Positions 25,307-33,850 are shown, counted from the stretch's first letter. The stretch: DNA of 64,000 bases from JAJDXO01 sp965207535 (GCA_965207535.1 CBDBMR010000002.1:1-64000), one strand, 5' to 3'. A program made the numbers and translations. Notes: a model not told the origin generated them from the sequence alone.

Positions 25307-26233
25307 CTAGTCCTTGAGCTCGAGGGCCCGGGCATAGAGCCGTTGGCGCGGCAGGCCCGTGAGTTCCGCCACCTCCGCCGCCGCATCGCGAACCCGCAGG
25401 GTCTGCAGATGGTCCCGGAGCATCTTATCCACCGCCTCGTCGCTGAACGTCTCGCCGGACGGCGGCCCGACCACCACCACAACCTCGCCCTTGGGCGGGC
25501 CCTCGGCCTGGTAATGATCCGCCAGTTCCCGGAGAGGCCCGCGCCTCACCTCTTCGTGGAGCTTGGTCAGTTCCCGGGCGACCGCGGCCTCCCGGTTGCC
25601 GAGCGCCGCCGCCATGTCGGCGAGGCTGGCCGCCAGGCGCTTGGCGTTCTCCTGGAAGATCAGGGTCGCCGGCGCCGCCCGGAGGCTCTGGAACTCCTTT
25701 TTCCGCGCCGCCGGTTTCGGGGGCGGGAACCCGGCGAACAGAAACTTGTCGGTCGGCAGCCCGGAGAGGATCAGCCCAACGATCCCGGCGGTGGGCCCCG
25801 GCACGGCGGTCACCGGAATGTCCGCCTCGATGCAGGCGCGGACCAGCCGGTAGCCGGGATCGGAGATCGACGGCGTCCCCGCGTCGCTGACCAGCGCGAT
25901 GGCGGCGCCCGCCTCCATGCGGCGAACGAGGCCCGGCAGGGCGCGCTCCGCATTGTGGTCGTGATAGGGGGTGAGATCGGCGTCGATGCCCAGCAGGGTC
26001 AGCAGTTTGCCGGTCATCCGCGTGTCCTCGCAGGCGACGCGGTCCGCGGCGGCCAGCACATCCAGGGCCCGGAGCGAGACGTCGCGGATATTGCCGATGG
26101 GCGTGGCGACCAGGTAGAGCCCGCGCGGCAGGGGTTTGCCGGCCGGTTTACTTCCCTCGGGGCCCCCGCTAGGCTCGGCGCTGTCCGGCCCGGTGTCGGG
26201 CCCATGGGAGGAAGAATTTGCGGCTTTCGGCAT
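25307..26233 (-). CDS. rsmI: 16S rRNA 2'-O-methyltransferase
   Basis: The product is 308 aa. RsmI methylates the ribose of C1402 in 16S rRNA with SAM. The tetrapyrrole-methylase fold is clear: LYLVATPIGNIRDVSLRALD, then VACEDTR, then LVSDAGTPSISDPGY and a GPTAGIVGLILSGLP loop. The N-terminal 35 residues are a variable serine/proline-rich region. Its 5' end overlaps the divergent penicillin-binding-protein activator gene by 16 nt. Confidence 0.95.
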   Translation of the reverse strand: MPKAANSSSHGPDTGPDSAEPSGGPEGSKPAGKPLPRGLYLVATPIGNIRDVSLRALDVLAAADRVACEDTRMTGKLLTLLGIDADLTPYHDHNAERALPGLVRRMEAGAAIALVSDAGTPSISDPGYRLVRACIEADIPVTAVPGPTAGIVGLILSGLPTDKFLFAGFPPPKPAARKKEFQSLRAAPATLIFQENAKRLAASLADMAAALGNREAAVARELTKLHEEVRRGPLRELADHYQAEGPPKGEVVVVVGPPSGETFSDEAVDKMLRDHLQTLRVRDAAAEVAELTGLPRQRLYARALELKD

Positions 26234-27765
26234 TCAGGACTCGCGGCGGGATTGGAGCGGTAGCGCTGATCTTACTGCTCTCCGCCTGTCAGACCCAAGT
26301 GTCGCAATTGCCGCCCGGGTTGCAAACCCCGTCCGGGGTGCCCCCCTCCCAGACGCAGCCGCCCCAATCGCAAGCACCAAAGCCGCAGCCGCCCCCGTCG
26401 CAGGCATCCCTGCCGCAGACCGTCCAACCCGCCCCATCACCGGTCCAGGCGGCGATTCTGCCGGGCGAAGCGGCGCCGGACACCCCGCCTCCCGGTCAAG
26501 TCCCGGGCCAGGTCACCGATGGAACCCAGCAGGCCGCATTGCCGCCGCAGACGCCGGTAGAGCCGGAGGTGCCGCGGATCGCGCTTCTGCTGCCGCTCTC
26601 GGGTCCGAGCGCCAAGGTCGGCCAGCATCTGTTGAACGCGGCGCAGCTGGCGCTGTTCCATTTCGCCGACCAGCGGTTCGAGCTGCTGCCCCGCGACACC
26701 AAGGGCACCCCGGAGGGGGCGGCGGACGCGGCGGCTCTCGCCATCGCCGACGGGGCCTCGCTGATCCTCGGGCCGCTGCTGTCCGGCTCCGTCGAGGCGG
26801 TAGCCCCGGCCGCGCGCGCGGCCGGGATCAACGTCATCGCCTTCACCACCGACCGGACGGTCGCCGGCGGCGGCGTGTTCACCATGGGCTTCCTGCCGGG
26901 TCAGGAGGTCGCCCGGATCGTCGCGTTCGCCCGGCAGCGGGGCGTGCGGCGGCTGGCGGTATTGGCCCCCGACGATGACTATGGCCAGCGGGTGGTCGAG
27001 CAGGTGCGGCAATCGGCCGAGGCGCCGGGCCTGTTCCTGACCGACATCGTTCACTATGACCCCTTGGCGGCCGACTTCGCGCCGGTGGTCCGCGACCTCG
27101 CCAATTACGATGAGCGGCGCCGGGCCCTGCTCGATCAGGTCGCGGCCTTGAGGGCCCGCGATGACGAGGTCGCGGCGGCGGCGCTCAAGCGCCTGGAGAA
27201 CCTCCAGACCCTGGGCGACGTGCCGTTCGATGCGCTGCTGATCGCCGACGGGGGCAAGCGCCTCCAGGCCATCGCGGCGCTGTTGCCCTACTACGATCTC
27301 GACCCGAAGAAGGTCCGCATGCTGGGGACCGGCCAGTGGGATACGCCGGGGCTCGGCGCCGAACCGGCGCTGGTCGGCGGCTGGTTCGCGGCCCCGTCGC
27401 CGGCCGCACGGGCCGATTTCGTCGAACAGTATCGGGCGGCCTATGGGGCGCCGCCGCACCGGTTGGCGACCCTCGCCTACGACGCCACCGCGCTGGCGGC
27501 GGTCCTCGCCCGGGAAGACGGCGGGTTCCAGCCCGAGAAAATCACCGCGGCGCAAGGCTTCGCCGGGCGGGACGGGATCTTCCGGTTCCTGCCGACGGGG
27601 GTTGCCGAGCGGGGGCTGAGCGTGCTGCAGGTCGGGGAGCGCTCGATGGCGGTGATCGCCGACGCGCCCAAGAGTTTCACCGCGCCGGCCGTTCCGCCCC
27701 CGACATCACGGGGCCCATCACCGGGCCCGGCACCGGACCCGGCGCAACCGCCGCCCGCCCGGTAA
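26218..27765 (+). CDS. LppC/LpoA-like penicillin-binding-protein activator
   Basis: The product is 515 aa from TTG 26218, preceded by GGGAGGAAGA. A lipoprotein signal (VALILLLSACQ) gives a lipidated cysteine near residue 23. A glutamine/proline-rich linker (about 25-110) follows, then a periplasmic-binding-protein-like domain (RIALLLPLSGPSAKVGQHLL). The family is COG3107 (YraM/LpoA), which in enterics activates PBP1A, and the gene neighbours rsmI and yraN in many proteobacteria. The tail is proline/glycine-rich with short repeats (GPSPGPAPDP). The start overlaps the divergent rsmI gene. Confidence 0.88.
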   Translation: MRLSAFRTRGGIGAVALILLLSACQTQVSQLPPGLQTPSGVPPSQTQPPQSQAPKPQPPPSQASLPQTVQPAPSPVQAAILPGEAAPDTPPPGQVPGQVTDGTQQAALPPQTPVEPEVPRIALLLPLSGPSAKVGQHLLNAAQLALFHFADQRFELLPRDTKGTPEGAADAAALAIADGASLILGPLLSGSVEAVAPAARAAGINVIAFTTDRTVAGGGVFTMGFLPGQEVARIVAFARQRGVRRLAVLAPDDDYGQRVVEQVRQSAEAPGLFLTDIVHYDPLAADFAPVVRDLANYDERRRALLDQVAALRARDDEVAAAALKRLENLQTLGDVPFDALLIADGGKRLQAIAALLPYYDLDPKKVRMLGTGQWDTPGLGAEPALVGGWFAAPSPAARADFVEQYRAAYGAPPHRLATLAYDATALAAVLAREDGGFQPEKITAAQGFAGRDGIFRFLPTGVAERGLSVLQVGERSMAVIADAPKSFTAPAVPPPTSRGPSPGPAPDPAQPPPAR

Positions 27766-27766
27766 A

Positions 27767-28909
27767 TCAGTTCAGCAGATAATCGAGCACCGCGTTCAGG
27801 CGCATCAGGCCGTCGGGCAGCGCCCGGAGCCGCGTGCCGTCGAAGGGCTGGATCAGTTCTTCCCCGGCCAGGACGTCCAGCCGGTCCCGGTCGAGCCAGT
27901 CTTCGAGGGACATGCCGGTGGTCTCGGCGAAATCCGCCGCGCTCAGGCCTTGGGCGAGGCGCATCCCCAGCAGGATTGCCTCCCTCGCCCGCTCGTCCGG
28001 ATCGATGGGCGTGCGCTTGTGGAGCCCGGCGCCCTCGGTTTCGACCGCCCTGAGCCAATCGTCCGGCATCCGTTTTTCGAGGGTCAGCGCCCAGGCGCCG
28101 TCGGTCCTGAGCCGCCCGTGGGCGCCGGGACCGATGCCGGCATAGGCGCCGCCCCGCCAATAGGTGAGATTGTGCCGGCAGGCATTGTCCGGGGCGGCGT
28201 GATTGGAAATCTCGTAGGCCGGCAGCCCGGCGGCCGCCAGGGTTCCTTGAGTGAACTCATAGAGCTCGGCGGCGGTCTCGTCCCCCGCGCCCTCGACCCG
28301 CCGCTTGTGAAATTCGGTCCCGGGCTCGATGGCCAGTTGATAGACCGAGAGATGGCCCCGGGCCAGGTCAACGGCTTCCGACAATTGCCGCCGCCAGTCA
28401 TCGACGGTCTGGCCCGGAAGCGCATAGATGAGATCGAAGGAAAACCGGGGGACCGCTTCCCGCGCCGCCTCGATGGCGCGCCTGGCCTCGTCCGCATGAT
28501 GGCGGCGGCCGAGGAACTTCAGCGCTTCGTCGTCGAAGGACTGGACGCCGATGGAGAGACGGTTGACGCCCGCATCGGCGAAGGCGGCGAACAGGGCGGC
28601 TTCCGACGATGACGGGTTGGCCTCCGCGGTGATCTCCACGTCGTCCGCCACCGGCCAGTTGGCGCGGATGCGCTCGATGATTGCGGCGGCGGTGTCCGGT
28701 TTCATCAGGGACGGCGTTCCGCCGCCGAAAAACACCGAGGTGACGGTCCGGCCCCCTGTTTCGCCGGCGGTGCGGTCCAGCTCCGAGAGGTAGGCGGCCC
28801 GCCAGCGTCCCTGATCGACGGTGTCGGCGACGTGGCTGTTGAAGTCGCAGTACGGGCACTTGGATTCGCAATAGGGCCAGTGCACGTAGATACCGAATCC
28901 GGCGGACAT
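27767..28909 (-). CDS. hemW: Heme chaperone, radical SAM family
   Basis: The product is 380 aa. HemW carries heme to respiratory enzymes and is homologous to coproporphyrinogen dehydrogenase. The iron-sulfur motif CESKCPYC follows YVHWPY near residues 13-20. FFGGGTPSLM and the HemN C-terminal domain are present. The gene is complete. Its first 37 codons occur again at 29388-29496 in a second, 5'-only copy. In relatives hemW adjoins rdgB; here 1.5 kb of accessory DNA separates them. Confidence 0.95.
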   Translation of the reverse strand: MSAGFGIYVHWPYCESKCPYCDFNSHVADTVDQGRWRAAYLSELDRTAGETGGRTVTSVFFGGGTPSLMKPDTAAAIIERIRANWPVADDVEITAEANPSSSEAALFAAFADAGVNRLSIGVQSFDDEALKFLGRRHHADEARRAIEAAREAVPRFSFDLIYALPGQTVDDWRRQLSEAVDLARGHLSVYQLAIEPGTEFHKRRVEGAGDETAAELYEFTQGTLAAAGLPAYEISNHAAPDNACRHNLTYWRGGAYAGIGPGAHGRLRTDGAWALTLEKRMPDDWLRAVETEGAGLHKRTPIDPDERAREAILLGMRLAQGLSAADFAETTGMSLEDWLDRDRLDVLAGEELIQPFDGTRLRALPDGLMRLNAVLDYLLN

Positions 28910-28910
28910 G
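28801..28910 (-). repeat. hemW 5'-end repeat, copy A
   Basis: These 110 bp at the start of the intact hemW gene match 29388-29497 with five mismatches, all within the coding part. The pair flanks the XRE module. Just beyond the repeat a TAG lies 5 nt before the ATG, as in copy B. Confidence 0.9.
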
Positions 28911-28914
28911 GGGA

Positions 28915-29031
28915 CTAACAGGCTTCTGAAAAAGTGGCTCGTTCGGCTTTGAGGGTAGCCTCATCGCCGTGATGGTAGGCGAACTCGATCTCCAACGATC
29001 CGTCGTCGAGGAGTTCGGCCGCCATCCTCAT
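28915..29031 (-). CDS. Small ORF coupled to the XRE gene
   Basis: This is a 38-aa frame too short for standard ORF lists: starts MRMAAELLDDGSLEIEFAY and ends ATFSEAC. Its ATG overlaps the stop of the XRE gene (ATGA), a coupling arrangement. Its TAG is 5 nt before the hemW ATG. It is acidic with no recognised domain. It may be the truncated remainder of a larger gene or a true small partner. A second in-frame ATG lies at 29025. Confidence 0.4.
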   Translation of the reverse strand: MRMAAELLDDGSLEIEFAYHHGDEATLKAERATFSEAC

Positions 29032-29351
29032 ATCGGCGCTGCGGCCTGACCCGCAAGCCTCTCCTCGACATGGACCGTGACCCGCAGATTGCCGTTAAGG
29101 GCCGCAAGCATCTTCATCAACCGGTCCAGCGTGAACCGCCCGAGGTCGGCGTTGCGAACGCGCGAGAAGTCCGCCGCGGCGAAGCGCGTCAAGGCACTCG
29201 CCTTCCGCACCGACAGCCCACGCTCGTCAAGCACCGCAACGATGCTGGCCGCCAGGACTGCCTTGGCCTGTTTCAGATCAGCTTGGGAATCGCCGAGGTC
29301 GCGAAACACGTTGCCGCTTCCCTCAACCAGTTCGAAGTCGCTCTCATTCAT
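29028..29351 (-). CDS. XRE/HigA-like antitoxin
   Basis: The product is 107 aa from ATG 29351. It has the XRE-type helix-turn-helix found in HigA-like antitoxins: LDERGLSVRKASALTRFAAA, then DFSRVRNADLGRFTLDRLMK. The gene normally sits right after a RelE/HigB-type toxin gene, but none lies upstream here; instead there is a 5' fragment of hemW. It therefore looks like an orphan antitoxin or a solitary regulator. A longer frame from 29420 reads antisense-phase hemW sequence and was rejected. Confidence 0.8.
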   Translation of the reverse strand: MNESDFELVEGSGNVFRDLGDSQADLKQAKAVLAASIVAVLDERGLSVRKASALTRFAAADFSRVRNADLGRFTLDRLMKMLAALNGNLRVTVHVEERLAGQAAAPI

Positions 29352-29387
29352 GGCATCAGTTCCCTTCTCAGCCGCGCCAGCCGGCCA

Positions 29388-29497
29388 GCCAGCGTCCGTG
29401 ATCGACGGTATCGGCGACATGGCTGTTGAAGTCGCAGTACGGGCACTTGGATTCGCAGTAGGGCCAGTGCACGTAGATGCCGAATCCGGCGGACATG
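29388..29497 (-). pseudogene. Partial hemW copy (5' fragment, copy B)
   Basis: The fragment contains the ATG (29496) and about the first 36 codons of hemW including the CESKCPYC cluster. It then breaks off into the XRE module. About 95 percent identical to 28801-28910. The mrr stop is 5 nt upstream of its ATG. It is a non-functional duplicate that marks an insertion boundary. Confidence 0.85.
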
Positions 29498-29501
29498 GAG
29501 T

Positions 29502-30356
29502 CTAAATCTTTTTGAACCAGTCGGAGTTTATGGTGACGCGTTCAACCACCTCCGTTGCAACTCCCAACTTTAATTTCCTTAAGAGATCACAGAGACGATC
29601 TCCGTCGACCAAGTCGATTGCGAGAGCGCCATCCCTCGTGGCTTCCTTTTGGGCTTCGCTGGTGATTGTTCCAGTTGTGATCATTAGTCCGTTTTCAAAG
29701 CGGCCCGTAATCGCTCCTCGAAAGTCACGGATGTGGGGTGCACCGACACTGCTGCTGTAACGTTTGCACTGAAACGCGACCCGAAAAGTAATGAGATTTA
29801 TTTGGAGTATGCCCGTGCCATCGATTCCCCCATCGCCGGGCCGGCCGGTGATCTTAACGGTCTTAAAACCTGACTCGCGGAGAATGCGCTGAGCTAGCCG
29901 TTCAAAAGCATCCGGTTTCATTTCGCGGATGGTTGACAGCAATTCTGATTTCCAATCTCCCTTTTCATTCAGTTCGCTTGAGGCTTCGTCGGTAAATCTG
30001 TCCTCAACATCTGAAGTGACCGGAGTGTGCTGCGAAAAAGGCTGCCGAGCCTTTTGGGCGATCTCTCGCACTTCCTCTTCTTGGAGTTTCTCTCCACGGT
30101 CGGTAGTTGACCAAACCCCCCATTGACTGTTGTCAATGGCTCCGCCCTTCTTGAGGTAAGTCCTGGCCCAACCCAGATTATAATCCAGAAGAGTTTTCCG
30201 GCCATCTACATGGGGCTCGTTTTGGATTTCCTCCGAAAATTTCTCAATCTCGACGACTGTGGCGAGGATTTCGCTATTAGTCCCGGATCCCCCGAGTTTC
30301 TTGACCGCTTTAAGCGTTGGCCACATCAGTTTGTCAGCAGTGGGTACTTTAACCAT
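29502..30356 (-). CDS. mrr: Mrr-type restriction endonuclease
   Basis: The product is 284 aa. An N-terminal winged-helix Mrr_N domain (MWPTLKAVKKLGGSGTNSEI) precedes a C-terminal PD-(D/E)xK nuclease. The catalytic pattern is GRPGDGGIDGTG followed by AFQCKRY (Q-x-K), at about residues 175-200. Mrr enzymes are type IV, cutting modified (methylated) DNA. It is on the same strand as rdgB and hemW but clearly lower in GC, so it was probably acquired. Motifs are intact. No methylase partner lies beside it. Confidence 0.9.
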   Translation of the reverse strand: MVKVPTADKLMWPTLKAVKKLGGSGTNSEILATVVEIEKFSEEIQNEPHVDGRKTLLDYNLGWARTYLKKGGAIDNSQWGVWSTTDRGEKLQEEEVREIAQKARQPFSQHTPVTSDVEDRFTDEASSELNEKGDWKSELLSTIREMKPDAFERLAQRILRESGFKTVKITGRPGDGGIDGTGILQINLITFRVAFQCKRYSSSVGAPHIRDFRGAITGRFENGLMITTGTITSEAQKEATRDGALAIDLVDGDRLCDLLRKLKLGVATEVVERVTINSDWFKKI

Positions 30357-30407
30357 TTCGAATCCTCATTGCCCGGACATGCAATCCTAGGGCGATCGGA
30401 GACCTTC

Positions 30408-31022
30408 TCAACCGTTTTCCGACGTGTTGCCGAAACACCGCTCCACCAGTTTGCGGAACGCGTCCGCCCGGTGGCTTACCGAATGCTTCCAGCCCGGATC
30501 GGCCTCGCCGAAGGTCTCGTCGTGGCCGTCGGGGACGAAGATGGGATCGTAGCCGAAGCCCTTGCCGCCCCGGGGCGGGAACACCAAAGTCCCGTACACC
30601 GCGCCCTCGACGGTTTCCCTATGCCCGTCGGGCCACGCCAGGGACAGGGCGCAGGCGAAATGAGCCGTGCGGTCCGGATTATCGCCCAAGGCTTCCTCCA
30701 CCTTCTTCATGGCGAGGCCGAAATCCTTGCCGGGCCCCGCCCAGCGCGCCGAATAGATGCCGGGATCGCCCCCGAGGCCGTGCACCGCGAGGCCGGAATC
30801 ATCGGCCAGCGCCGGCAGGTTCGCGCCCGCCGCCGAGGCCAGGGCCTTCAGTTCGGCGTTTTCCATGAAGGTCCGGCCGGTCTCGTCGGGCTCGGGCAGG
30901 TCCAATTCGCCCGCCGAAACCGCATCGGCCCCGAAGGGCTCCAACAGCGTGCGGATTTCCGCCACCTTTCCCGGATTATGGCTGGCGATGACCAGTTTGC
31001 CGCCGTCGAATTGCCGCGCCAC
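30408..31022 (-). CDS. rdgB: XTP/dITP diphosphatase
   Basis: The product is 204 aa. RdgB removes non-canonical purine triphosphates such as dITP and XTP. The substrate motif LVIASHNPGKVAEIRTLL is at the N-terminus and ADDSGLAVHGLGGDPGIYSA in the middle. FGYDPIFVPDG is also present. It follows rph by 4 nt, the conserved rph-rdgB pair. Confidence 0.97.
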   Translation of the reverse strand: MARQFDGGKLVIASHNPGKVAEIRTLLEPFGADAVSAGELDLPEPDETGRTFMENAELKALASAAGANLPALADDSGLAVHGLGGDPGIYSARWAGPGKDFGLAMKKVEEALGDNPDRTAHFACALSLAWPDGHRETVEGAVYGTLVFPPRGGKGFGYDPIFVPDGHDETFGEADPGWKHSVSHRADAFRKLVERCFGNTSENG

Positions 31023-31026
31023 CTGG

Positions 31027-31752
31027 TTAATGGACCGCGTCCTCGATGGCTTGCCGCTGATGGGCGACCAGTTCGCCGATGCCCTTCTTGGCCAGTTCGA
31101 GCATGGCCGTCAGTTCGCTTTCCTTGAACGGGTCCTCCTCGGCCGTGCCTTGGATCTCGACGATGTCGCCGGCCCCGGTGAGGACAAAGTTGGCGTCGGC
31201 CTGGGCGCGGCTGTCCTCGTCATAGTCGAGATCGAGCACCGCCACGCCGTCATAGAGCCCGCACGACACGGCCGCCACCTCGCCGGTCAGCGGCACCGCC
31301 TGGATCAGGCCCAGATGCCGGACCTTTTCGAATGCAAGATGAAGCGCCACATAGGCGCCGGTGATCGACGCCGTCCGGGTGCCGCCGTCGGCCTGGATCA
31401 CGTCGCAGTCGATGCGCACCTGCATCTCGCCCATGGCGGCGAGGTCGGTGACGGCGCGCAGGGACCGCCCGATCAGGCGCTGGATTTCCTGGGTGCGGCC
31501 GCCCTGCCTGCCGCGGGCCGCCTCCCGGTCGGTCCGGGTGCCCGTGGAGCGGGGCAGCATGCCGTACTCGGCGGTCACCCATCCCTTGCCCGAATCCCGT
31601 ATCCACGGGGGCACGCGCTCCTCGACGCTGGCGGTGCAGATGACGTGGGTATCGCCGAACTTGGCGAGACAGGAACCCTCGGCATGTTTGTTGATGCCGG
31701 TTTCCAAAGTAATGGTCCGGAGTTCGTCCGGGGCCCGTCCCGATGGTCGCAT
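31027..31752 (-). CDS. rph: Ribonuclease PH
   Basis: The product is 241 aa from ATG 31752 (MRPSGRAPDELR). It is a phosphorolytic 3'-5' exoribonuclease for tRNA 3' processing. The motifs GRQGGRTQEIQRLIGRSLRA and DCDVIQADGGTRTASITGA are intact. It is divergent from hrcA, with 193 nt between starts. Much longer minus-strand frames upstream belong to the antisense of hrcA and were rejected. Confidence 0.97.
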   Translation of the reverse strand: MRPSGRAPDELRTITLETGINKHAEGSCLAKFGDTHVICTASVEERVPPWIRDSGKGWVTAEYGMLPRSTGTRTDREAARGRQGGRTQEIQRLIGRSLRAVTDLAAMGEMQVRIDCDVIQADGGTRTASITGAYVALHLAFEKVRHLGLIQAVPLTGEVAAVSCGLYDGVAVLDLDYDEDSRAQADANFVLTGAGDIVEIQGTAEEDPFKESELTAMLELAKKGIGELVAHQRQAIEDAVH

Positions 31753-31856
31753 GGCTGGTTTCCACGTTCGCCGGTTGGATCGGTTGGAGCGGGACACTAG
31801 ACCCTCGGCGGAACCCGGTCCAGTCCGCAGATCGCCGCCCGGCCGATCTCCGTCGG

Positions 31857-31885
31857 TTGACGCCCGGGGGCGGCGGACATAGATT
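31857..31885 (+). promoter_or_regulatory. Putative promoter of hrcA
   Basis: TTGACG (31857-31862) and TAGATT (31880-31885) are separated by 17 bp and lie about 60 nt before the hrcA start. The match is good at -35 and moderate at -10. No CIRCE inverted repeat was seen nearby. Confidence 0.4.
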
Positions 31886-31945
31886 TCCCGCGGCCCCACC
31901 GGAGGGGCCGAACGAGACCAAACCCAACCAAGCCCAACCAAACCC

Positions 31946-33007
31946 ATGAGCCGACCCGACACCAAACGCCCGACGCTGACCGAGCTCAACGACCGGTCCC
32001 GCGAGGTATTCAGGCTGATCGTCGATGAATTCGTCGAAACCGGCGAGCCCATCGGCTCGCGGACCCTGTCCCAGCGCCTGACGGCCAGGCTGTCCCCGGC
32101 GACGATCCGCAACGTCATGGCGGACCTGGAAGAGGCCGGCCTGCTGTACTCGCCGCACACCTCGGCCGGGCGCCTGCCGACGGACGCGGGCCTCCGCATG
32201 TTCGTCGACGGCCTGCTCGAGGTCGGCAATCTGGCGAGCGAGGAGCGGCGCGACATCGAGCGCCGCCTGGCGGGGAGCGGCAAGAGCATCGAACAGATGC
32301 TGGAGGAGGCGTCATCGACGCTTTCCGGGCTTTCCCACTGCGCCGGCATGGTTCTCGCGCCCAAGACCGAATCCCCCCTCAAGCATATCGAATTCGTGCC
32401 GCTGAGCCCGGGCCGCGCGCTGGTGGTCATGGTGACGGCGGAGGGCATCGTGGAGAACCGGCTGATCGAGGTGCCGGCGGATATCCCCGCATCCTCCCTG
32501 ACCGAGGCCGGCAACTTCCTCGCCGCCCGGTTTGTCGGCAAGACGCTTACCGAGGTCCGGCGGTCCATCGACGCGGCGCTGACCGCGAACCGGGCGCATC
32601 TCGACAGCCTGGCGGCAAAGGTGGTGGAGGCCGGCGTCGCCACCTGGGCCGGCGGCGAGAGCGGCGGCAGCCTGATCATCCGGGGCCAGGCGCACTTGCT
32701 GGACGACGTAACGGCGCTTGCCGACCTGGAGCACATCCGCGCCCTGTTCGCGGCGCTGGAAACCGAGGAAATGATGCTCCGCATCCTGGACCTTGCGGAG
32801 AGCGGCGAGGGGGTGCGGATATTCATCGGCGCCGACAACGATCTGTTCTCCCTGTCCGGCTGCTCGTTCATCGTCGCGCCCTATCATTCCTCTCAGCAGC
32901 AATTGGTGGGGGCGATCGGCGTCATCGGCCCGACGCGGATGAACTATGCGCGCATTATTCCCATGGTGGACTACACCGCCAAACTCATCGGCGACGCCAT
33001 GGGCTGA
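31946..33007 (+). CDS. hrcA: Heat-inducible transcription repressor HrcA
   Basis: The product is 353 aa. HrcA binds CIRCE operators to repress chaperone genes. The N-terminal winged helix (SQRLTARLSPATIRNVMADL) and the C-terminal NGP-type region (GVIGPTRMNYARIIPMVDY) are typical. It is followed by grpE after 18 nt, forming an hrcA-grpE unit. CIRCE sites were not found in this window, so its targets (probably groESL) lie elsewhere. The start is preceded by a short CCAAACCCAACCAAG-type repeat. Confidence 0.96.
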   Translation: MSRPDTKRPTLTELNDRSREVFRLIVDEFVETGEPIGSRTLSQRLTARLSPATIRNVMADLEEAGLLYSPHTSAGRLPTDAGLRMFVDGLLEVGNLASEERRDIERRLAGSGKSIEQMLEEASSTLSGLSHCAGMVLAPKTESPLKHIEFVPLSPGRALVVMVTAEGIVENRLIEVPADIPASSLTEAGNFLAARFVGKTLTEVRRSIDAALTANRAHLDSLAAKVVEAGVATWAGGESGGSLIIRGQAHLLDDVTALADLEHIRALFAALETEEMMLRILDLAESGEGVRIFIGADNDLFSLSGCSFIVAPYHSSQQQLVGAIGVIGPTRMNYARIIPMVDYTAKLIGDAMG

Positions 33008-33025
33008 TCAGGAAACGGAACCGGA

Positions 33026-33802
33026 ATGAGCGACCAGAAAAACCGAAACGGCGACGGCGGGGCCCCCGCGGAAGAGACCCCTGCCGAAGAGGCCGCCGCC
33101 GAAGGACCGGCGGAGGACATCCAGGACGATGCGCCGGCCGGGGCGGAGCCCGCCGGAGAAGAGGAGGCGCCGGAGAAGGATACGCCGGAGAGTGATGCGC
33201 CGCCGACCTACGAGGAACTTCTCTCCGATGTCGCCTCGCTGAAGGATCAGCTGCTGCGGGCGCTGGCCGAGACCGAGAACGTCCGCCGCCGGGCCGAGCG
33301 CGACAAGGCGGATCTGTCGAAATACGCGGTGGCCAATTTCGCCCGCGAGGTTCTGGGGGTCGCCGACAATCTCCGCCGGGCCGTCGAAGCGGTCGACCGG
33401 GACACGGTGGAGGGCAACGAGGACCTGAAGAACCTCCATGTGGGCATCGAAATGACCCAGAAGGCCCTCGAGGCGTCCTGCGAGCGGTTCGGCATCAAGC
33501 CCATCGACGCCATGGGCAAGAAGTTCGATCACAATTTCCATCAGGCCATGTTCGAGGTCGAGGATCCCGAACAGCCGGAAGGCGTCGTCGTCCAGGAAAT
33601 CCAGGCCGGCTACATGATCCACGACCGCCTGCTGCGCCCGGCCATGGTCGGCGTCTCCAAGGGCGGCCCGAAACCGGAAACCGAACCGGAAGCCGAGGCG
33701 GAAGCGGCAGAAGAAGAACCCGCCGCCGCCGATGAGGAAGGCGCCAAGGAAGACGCCGCAGAAGACACCGGCGACGCGACAAGCGCCGACAAGGAGCCAT
33801 AA
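33026..33802 (+). CDS. grpE: Nucleotide exchange factor GrpE
   Basis: The product is 258 aa, longer than the usual about 200 because of acidic, alanine-rich tails at both ends (residues 1-70 and 215-258). The core is normal: a long helix (ASLKDQLLRALAETENVRRR) and the beta domain (EVLGVADNLRRAVEAVDRD; HNFHQAMFEVED). GrpE drives ADP release from DnaK. It is downstream of hrcA and upstream of dnaK, with a hairpin after its stop. Confidence 0.96.
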   Translation: MSDQKNRNGDGGAPAEETPAEEAAAEGPAEDIQDDAPAGAEPAGEEEAPEKDTPESDAPPTYEELLSDVASLKDQLLRALAETENVRRRAERDKADLSKYAVANFAREVLGVADNLRRAVEAVDRDTVEGNEDLKNLHVGIEMTQKALEASCERFGIKPIDAMGKKFDHNFHQAMFEVEDPEQPEGVVVQEIQAGYMIHDRLLRPAMVGVSKGGPKPETEPEAEAEAAEEEPAAADEEGAKEDAAEDTGDATSADKEP

Positions 33803-33803
33803 G

Positions 33804-33829
33804 GGCCCGGAAAAGAGTCGTTTCGGGCC
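33804..33829 (+). terminator. Hairpin after grpE
   Basis: Two bases after the grpE TAA, GGCCCG pairs with CGGGCC, and the AAA/TTT next to them extends the stem. A weak A-rich rather than U-rich tail follows on the plus strand. It may slow or end the hrcA-grpE transcript before the dnaK promoter. Confidence 0.45.
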
Positions 33830-33850
33830 GAAAAAGACGGTTGTGCCTCA

